Below are positions 56,762 through 64,000 of a stretch of DNA of 64,000 bases, one piece after another; the stretch's first letter is position 1; each line of letters opens with the position of its first letter. The DNA comes from Closterium sp. Naga37s-1 (lineage: Eukaryota > Streptophyta > Zygnematophyceae > Desmidiales > Closteriaceae): positions 277,501 through 341,500 of the forward strand of contig CANJKZ010000519.1 in assembly GCA_947471745.1 (NCBI GenBank), read 5' to 3'. A program made the position numbers and the translations under genes. The notes beneath the pieces are model-generated. The model saw nothing but the letters and a program-made list of their open reading frames with translations, was not told the DNA's origin and did not search any database.

Positions 56762-56896
56762 TGTCAGAACATTATATAGCTTATGCTGTTGTGTAGGCTA
56801 TAGTGGGGTATCCCATAAGGGGTACAACCCAATTAGGGTTTCCCATATGTACTCACTTCATTCATAGTTCAAACATTCTCGTTCTTCCTCTTCACA
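56762..56896 (+). repeat. 3' LTR of the copia element (135 bp)
   Basis: A second copy of the TGTCAG..CTTCACA terminal repeat, read as identical to the 5' copy, followed by the ACCAA target-site duplication at 56897-56901. Confidence 0.95.
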
Positions 56897-59800
56897 ACCA
56901 ACGCATTATTCTCTCTGTAAAAATACAGTAAGTACCATATGTATTCCCATTCACTTTAGATTATACCATTTCCCACCCCCCTACCAGGTTTTAACCTATT
57001 GGATCTATGTAATTTGGCAGATATAGACATTCCATTCGTACATGGTACCTACACTACAGGCGCGCATACCGACCAAACGGACCCGCGCATTACTTATGTT
57101 TGTAGAGGTGCAGTTAGTACCATATTTTTGCCAGTCCACTAGATTAGGCCTTCTACTTCAACAGCACTAGGTTAAAACCTTTCCGATCCACATAATTTGG
57201 GAGATTTCAGAGTTCCAGCTCCGCCTTGTACCTGCACACAAGCGTGCATACTGACCTTACCAGCACACGCATTATTCTCTCTGTACAAATACAGTGAATA
57301 CCATATGTATTCCCATTTACTTTATTTTATACCATTCCCCACCCCCCTACCATGTTTTAACCTATTGGATCTATGTAATCTGGCAGATATAGACATTCCG
57401 GTCGTACATGGTACCTGCACTACAGGCGCGCATACCGACCAAACTGACCAGCGCATTACATATGTTTGTAGAGATGCAGTTAGTACCATATTCTTGCCAG
57501 TCCACAGATTAGGCCTTCTACTTCAACAAAACAAGGTTATAACCTTTTTGATCCACATAATTTGGGAGATTTCAGAGTTACAGTTCCGCCTTGTACCTGC
57601 ACACAAGCGTGCATATTGACCGAACCGGCCAACGCATTATTATCTCTGTAGAAATACAGTGAATACCATATAAATTCCCATTTCCTTTACATTATACAAT
57701 TCCCCACCCCCCTACAAGGTTTGAACCTATTGGATCTATGTAATTTGGCATATATAGACATTCAAGTCGTACATGGTACCTGCACAACAGGCGCGCATAC
57801 CGACCAAACAGACCAGCGCATTACTTATGTTTCTAGAGATGCAGTTAGTTCCATTTTCTTGCCAGTCCACTAGATTAGGCCTTCTACTTGAACAACACTA
57901 GGTTATAACCTTTCTGATCTACATTGATTGGGAGATTTTAGAGTTCAAGTTCCGCCTTGTACCTGCACACAAGCGTGCATACTGACCGAATCGACCGACG
58001 CATTATTCTCTCTGTACAAATACAGTAAGTACCATATGTATTCCCATTTCCTTTAAATTACACCATTCCCCACCCCCTACCATGTTTTAACCTATTGGGT
58101 CTATGTAATTTGGCAGATATAGACATTTCAGTCGTACATGGTACCTGCACTACAGGCGCGCATACCGACCAAACAGACCAGCGCATTACTTATGTTTGTA
58201 GAGATGCAGTTAGTTCCATTTTCTTGCCAGCCCACTAGATTAGGCTTTCCACTTCAACAAAACTAGGTTATAACCTTTCTGATCCACATTAATTGGGATA
58301 TTTCAGAGTTCCAGTTCCGCCTTGTACCTGCACACAAGCGTGCATACTGACCGAACCGACCAACGCATTATTCTCTCTGTACAAATACAGTAAGTATCAT
58401 ATGTATTCCCATTCACTTTAGATTATACCATTCCCCACCCCCCTACCAGGTTTTAACCTATTGGATCTATGTAATTTGGCAGATATAGACATTCCAGTCG
58501 TACATGGTACCTAAACTACAGGCGCGCATACCGACCAAACGGACCCGCGCATTACTTATCTTTGTAGAGGTGCAGTTAGTACCATATTCTTTCCAGTCCA
58601 CTAGATTAGGCATTCTACTTCAACAGCACTAGGTTATAACCTTTCCGATCCACATAATTTGGGAGATTTCAGAGTTCCAGCTCCGCCTTGTACCTGTACA
58701 CAAGCGTGCATACTGACCGAACCGACCAACGCATTATTCTCTCTGTACAAATACAGTAAGTACCATATGTATTCCCATTCACTTTATATTATACCATTCC
58801 CCACCCCCCTACCAGGTTTTAACCTATTGGATCTATGTAATTTGGCAGATATAGACATTCCAGTCGTACATGGTACCTACACTACAGGCGCGCATACCGA
58901 CCAAACGGACCCGCGCATTACTTATGTTTGTAGAGGTGCAGTTAGTACCATATTCTTGCCAGTCCACTAGATTAGGCCTTCTACTTCAACAGCACTAGGT
59001 TATAACCTTTCCGATCCACATAATTTGGGAGATTCAGAGTTCCAGCTCCGCCTTGTGCCTGCACACAAGCGTGCATACTGACCTTACCGGCCAACGCATT
59101 ATCCTCTATGTACAAATAAAGTGAATACCATATGTATTCCCATTTCCTTTAAATTATATCATTCCCCACCCCCCTACCATGTTTTAACCTATTGGATCTA
59201 TGTAATTTGGCAGATATAGACATTCCAGACGTACATGGTACCCGCACTACAGGCGCGTATACCAACCAAACTGACCAGCGCATTACTTATGTTTGTAGAG
59301 ATGCAGTTAGTACCATATTCTTGCCAGTCCACTAGATCAGGCCTTCTACTTTAACAGCACTAGGTTCTAACCTTTCCGATCCATATAATTTGGGAGATTT
59401 CAGAGTTCCTGCTCCGTCTTATACCTGCACACAAGCGTGCATACTGACCGAACCGACCGACGCATTATTCTCTCTGTAGAAATACAGTGAATACCATATG
59501 ACTTCCCATTTCCTTTATACTATACCATTCCCCACCCCCCTACCATGCTCTAACCTATTGGATCTATGTATTTTGGCATATATAGACATTCAAGTCGTAC
59601 ATGGTACCTGCACTACAGGCGCGCATACCAACCAAACTGACCAGCGCTTTACTTATGTTTGTAGAGATGCAGTTAGTGCCATTTTCTTGCCAGTCCACTA
59701 GATTAGGCCTTCTACTTCAACAACACTAGGTTATAACCTTTCCGATCCACATAATATGGGAGATTTCAGAGTTCATGCTCCGCCTTGTACCTGCACACAA

Positions 59801-62800
59801 GCGTGCATACTGACCGAACCGGCCAACGCATTATTCTCTCTGTAGAAATACTGTGAATACCATATGACTTCCCATTTCCTTTTAAATTACACCATTCCCC
59901 ACCCCCTACCAGGTTTTAACCTATTGGATCTATATAATTTGGCAGATATAGACATTCCAGTCGTACATGGTACCTGCACTACAGGCGCGCATACCGACCA
60001 AACTGACCAGCGCTTTACTTAGGTTTGTAGAGATGCAGTTAGTACCATATTCTTGCCAGTCCACTAAATTAGGCCTTCTACTTCAACAACACTAGGTTAT
60101 AACCTTTCCGATCCACATAATTTGGGAGATTTCAGAGTTCCAGTTCCGCCTTGTACCTGCACACATGCGTGCATACTGACCTTACCGACGGACGCATTAT
60201 TCTCTCTGTACAAATACAGTGAATACCATATGTATTCCTATTTCCTTTATTTTATACCATTCCCCACCCCTCTACCATGTTTTAACCTATTGGATATATG
60301 TAATTTGGCAGATATAGACATTCCAATCGTACATGGTACCTGCACTACAGGCGCGCATACCGACCAAACTGACCAGCGCAATACTTATGTTTGTAGAGAT
60401 GCAGTTACTACCATATTCTTGCCAGTCCACTAGATTAGGCCTTCTAATTCAACAACACTAGGTTATAACCTGTCCGATCCATACAATTTGGGAGATTTCA
60501 GAGTTCCAGTTCCGCCTTGTACCTGCACACAAGCGTGCATACTGATGTTACCGGCCAACGCATTATTCTCTCTGTAGAAATACAGTGAATACCATTTGAA
60601 TTTCCATTTCCTTTAAATTATACCATTCCCCACCCCCCTACCAGGTTTGAACCTATTGGATCTATGTAGTTTGGCATATATAGACATTCAAGCCGTACAT
60701 GGTACCTGCACTACAGGCGCGCATACCGACCAAATTGACCAACGCATTACTTATGTTTGTAGAGATGCAGTTAGTTCCATATTCTTGCCAATCCACTAGA
60801 TTAGGCCTTCTACTTCAACAAAACTAGGTTATAACCTTTCCGATCCACATAATTTGGGAGATTTCAGAGTTCCAGTTCCGCCTTGTACCTGCACACAAGC
60901 GTGCATACTGACCGAACCGACCGACGCATTATTCTCTACGTAGAAATACAGTAAATACCATATGTATTCCCATTTCCTTTAAATTATACCATTCCCCACC
61001 CCCCTACCATATTTGAACCTATTGGATCTATGTAATTTGGCAGATATAGACATTCCAGTCGTACATGGTACCTGCACTACAGGCGCGTATACCGACCAAA
61101 CTGACCAGCGCTTTACTTATGTTTCTAGAGATGCAGTTAGTACCATATTTTTGCCAGCCCACTAGAGTAGACCTTCTACTTCGACAACACTAGGTTATAA
61201 CCTTTCCGATCCACATAATGTGAGAGATTTCAGAGTTCCAGCTCCGCCTTGTACCTGCACACAAGCGTGCATAGTGACGTTACCGGCCAACGCATTATTC
61301 TCTCTGTACAAATACAGTGAATACCATATGCTTTCCCATTTTCTTTAAATTATACCATTCCCCACCCCCCTACCAGGTTTTAACCTATTGGATCTATGTA
61401 ATTTGGCAGAAATAGACATTCCAGTCGTACATGGTACCTGCACTACAGGCGCGCATACCAACCAAACTGACCAGCGCATTACTTATATTTGTAGAGGTGC
61501 AGTTAGTACCATATTTTTGCCAGTCCACTAGATTATGCCTTCTACTTTAATAGCACTAGGTTATAACCTTTCCGATCCATATAATTTTGGAGATTTCAGA
61601 GTTCCTGCTCCGTCTTGTACCTGCACACAAGCGTGCATACTAACCGAACCGACCGACGCATTATTCTCTCTGTAGAAATACAGTGAATACCATATGACTG
61701 CCCATTTCCTATAAATTATACCATTCCCCACCCCCCTGCCATGTCTTAACCCTATTGGATCTATGTATTTTGGCATATATAGACATTCAAGTCGTACATG
61801 GTACCTGCACTACAGGCGCGCATACCGACCAAACTGACCAACGCTTTACTTATGTTTGTAGAGATGCAGTTAGTGCCATTTTCTTGCCAGTCCACTAGAT
61901 TAGGCCTTCTAATTCAACAACACTACCTTTCCGATCCACATAATTTGGGAGATTTCAGAGTTCCTGCTCCGCCTTGTACCTGCACACAAGCGTGCATACT
62001 GACCGAACTGGCCAACGCATTATTCTCTCTGTAGAAATACAGTGAATACCATATGACTTCCCATTTCCTTTAAATTACACCATTCCCCACCCCCCTACCA
62101 GGTTGTAACCTATTGGATCTATGTAATATGGCAGATATAGACATTCCAGTCGTACATGGTACCTGCACTACAGGCGCGCATACTGACCAAACTGACCAGT
62201 GCATTACTTATGTTTGTAGAGATGCAGTTAGTGCCATATTCTTGCCAGTCCACTAGATTAGGCTTTCTACTTCAACAACACTAGGTCATAACCTTTCTGA
62301 TCCACATAAATTCGGGAGAATTCAGAGTTCCAGTTCCGCCTTGTACCTGCACACAAGCATGCATACTGACCGAACTGGCCAACTCATTATTCTCTTTGTA
62401 GAAATAGAGTGAATACCATATGTATTACCATTTCCTTTATTTTATACCATTCCCCACCCCCGTACCATGTTTTTACCTATTGGATCTATGTAATTTGGCA
62501 GATATAGACATTCCAGTCGTACATGGTACTTGCACTACAGGCGCGCATACCGACCAAACTGACCAGCGCAATACTTATGTTTGTAGAGATACTGTTACTA
62601 CCATATTCTTGCCAGTCCACTAGATTAGGCCTTCTACTTCAACAACACTAGGTTATAACCTGTCCGATCCATATAATTTGGGAGATTTCAGAGTTCCAGT
62701 TCCGCCTTGTACCTGCACACAAGCGTGCATACTGATGTTACTGGCCAACGCATCATTCTCTCTGTAGAAATACAGTGAATACTATTTGAATTCCCATTTC

Positions 62801-64000
62801 CTTTAAATTATACCATTCCCCACCCCCCTACCAGGTTTGAACCTATTGGATCTATGTAGTTTGGCATATATAGACATTCAAGCCGTACATGGTACCTGCA
62901 CTACAGGCGCGCATACCGACCAAATTGACCAACGCATTACTTATGTTTGTAGAGATGCAGTTAGTTCCATATTCTTGCCAATCCACTAGATTAGGCCTTC
63001 TACTTCAACAACACGAGGTTATAACCTTTCCGATCCACATAAATTGGGAGATTTCAGAGTTCCAGTTCCGCCTTGTACCTGCACACAAGCGTGCATACTG
63101 ACCGAACCGACCGACGCATTATTCTCTACGTAGAAATACAGTAAGTACCATATGTATTCCCATTTCCTTTAAATTACACCATTCCCCACCCCCCTACCAT
63201 GTTTTAACCTATTGGGTCTATGTAATTTGGCAGATATAGACATTTCAGTCGTACATGGTACCTGCACTACAGGCGCGCATACCGACCAAACAGACCAGCG
63301 CATTACTTATGTTTGTAGAGATGCAGTTAGTTCCATTTTCTTGCCAGCCCACTAGATTAGGCTTTCCACTTCAACAACACTAGGTTATAACCTTTCTGAT
63401 CCACATTAATTGGGAGATTTCAGAGTTCCAGTTCCGCCTTGTACCTGCACACAAGCGTGCATACTGACCGAACCGACCAACGCATTATTCTCTCTGTAAA
63501 AATACAGTAAGTACCATATGTATTCCCATTCACTTTAGATTATACCATTTCCCACCCCCCTACCATATTTGAACCTATTGGATCTATGTAATTTGGCAGA
63601 TATAGACATTCCAGTCGTACATGGTACCTGCACTACAGGCGCGTATACCGACCAAACTGACCAGCGCATTACTTATGTTTGTAGAGATGCAGTTAGTACC
63701 ATATTTTTGCCAACCCACTAGAGTAGACCTTCTACTTCAACAACACTAGGTTATAACCTTTCCGATCCACATAATGTGAGAGATTTCAGAGTTCCAGCTC
63801 CGCCTTGTACCTGCACACAAGCGTGCATAGTGACGTTACCGGCCAACGCATTATTCTCTCTGTACAAATACAGTGAATACCATATGTTTTCCCATTTTCT
63901 TTAAATTATACCATTCCCCACCCCCCTACCAGGTTTTAAACTATTGGATCTATGTAATTTGGCAGAAATAGACATTCCAGTCGTACATGGTACCTGCACA
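56897..64000. repeat. Satellite Sat3, right part (about 20 dimeric copies, runs off the window)
   Basis: The ~360-bp array resumes in phase after the copia element and continues past the window end. Variant units recur at intervals: TTTTAGAGTTCAAGTTCCG at 49177 and 57934, CTGATGTTACCGGCC/CTGATGTTACTGGCC at 60541 and 62731, and GCATAGTGACGTTACCGG at 61269 and 63825. This indicates multi-kilobase higher-order duplication. No genes are supported in it. Confidence 0.95.

Larger units (their letters stand above)
49611..56896 (+). mobile_element. Complete Ty1/copia LTR retrotransposon
   Basis: A 7286-bp element with two 135-bp LTRs (49611-49745 and 56762-56896) that read as identical, each TGTCAG..CTTCACA, and target-site duplication ACCAA (49606-49610 and 56897-56901). 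A primer-binding site follows the 5' LTR and a G-rich polypurine tract precedes the 3' LTR. One uninterrupted gag-pol frame is present. It sits inside Sat3, which resumes in register on the other side. Identical LTRs indicate a very recent insertion. Confidence 0.97.

Noticed and set aside
47358..63101. Recurrent ~100-codon open frames starting MGDFRVPAPPCTC in Sat3
   Set aside because: They follow the dimer period and lose frame at common indels. There is no sign of coding constraint beyond repeat identity.

Overview
This is a nuclear genomic window from a photosynthetic eukaryote, most likely of the green (streptophyte) lineage. The genes are split by GT..AG introns. Three of the encoded proteins have their clearest relatives in plants: an RLF-type cytochrome b5 protein, a myo-inositol-kinase-type pfkB kinase and plant-like cytosolic Hsp70s. 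There is an intact Ty1/copia element with a plant-style initiator-tRNA primer site, and about 27 kb of satellite DNA. Coding sequence is GC-rich and full of Ala, Gln, Pro, Ser, Glu and Gly runs. A streptophyte alga or early-diverging plant would fit, but the species cannot be read from the sequence. All exon models below were built by hand from splice motifs, phase matching and family similarity.

Gene half (1-36433). A low-complexity protein of unknown function (+, 5' end outside the window) converges on an RLF-like cytochrome b5 gene (-). Across a 1.3-kb divergent spacer lies a PH-domain/coiled-coil gene (+). Three Hsp70 genes (-) follow in tandem. The intervals between them carry decaying copies of the last exon of the PH gene, so the duplicated unit is [PH-gene tail + Hsp70 + Hsp70 promoter]. 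Only the third Hsp70 keeps the EEVD tail. Then come a myo-inositol-kinase-like gene (-) and, divergent from it, a giant INTS2-like Integrator subunit gene (+, about 2414 codons).

Satellite half (36745-64000). Three unrelated-looking satellites abut directly: Sat1 (181 bp, with a perfect 10-bp dyad), Sat2 (about 184 bp, with near-identical higher-order blocks) and Sat3 (about 360 bp, itself a dimer of diverged ~180-bp halves). Sat1 is interrupted by a 589-bp solo LTR with a CTCGT target-site duplication. Sat3 is interrupted by a complete 7286-bp copia element with identical 135-bp LTRs and an ACCAA target-site duplication. The sequence looks like (peri)centromeric or other heterochromatic DNA next to a gene-bearing arm.

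The most unusual property is in the genes. In at least four independent genes the exon edges, with their splice sites, have been tandemly copied two to five times into the neighbouring intron. The RLF-like gene is the extreme case: four of its exon edges are present two to five times each.
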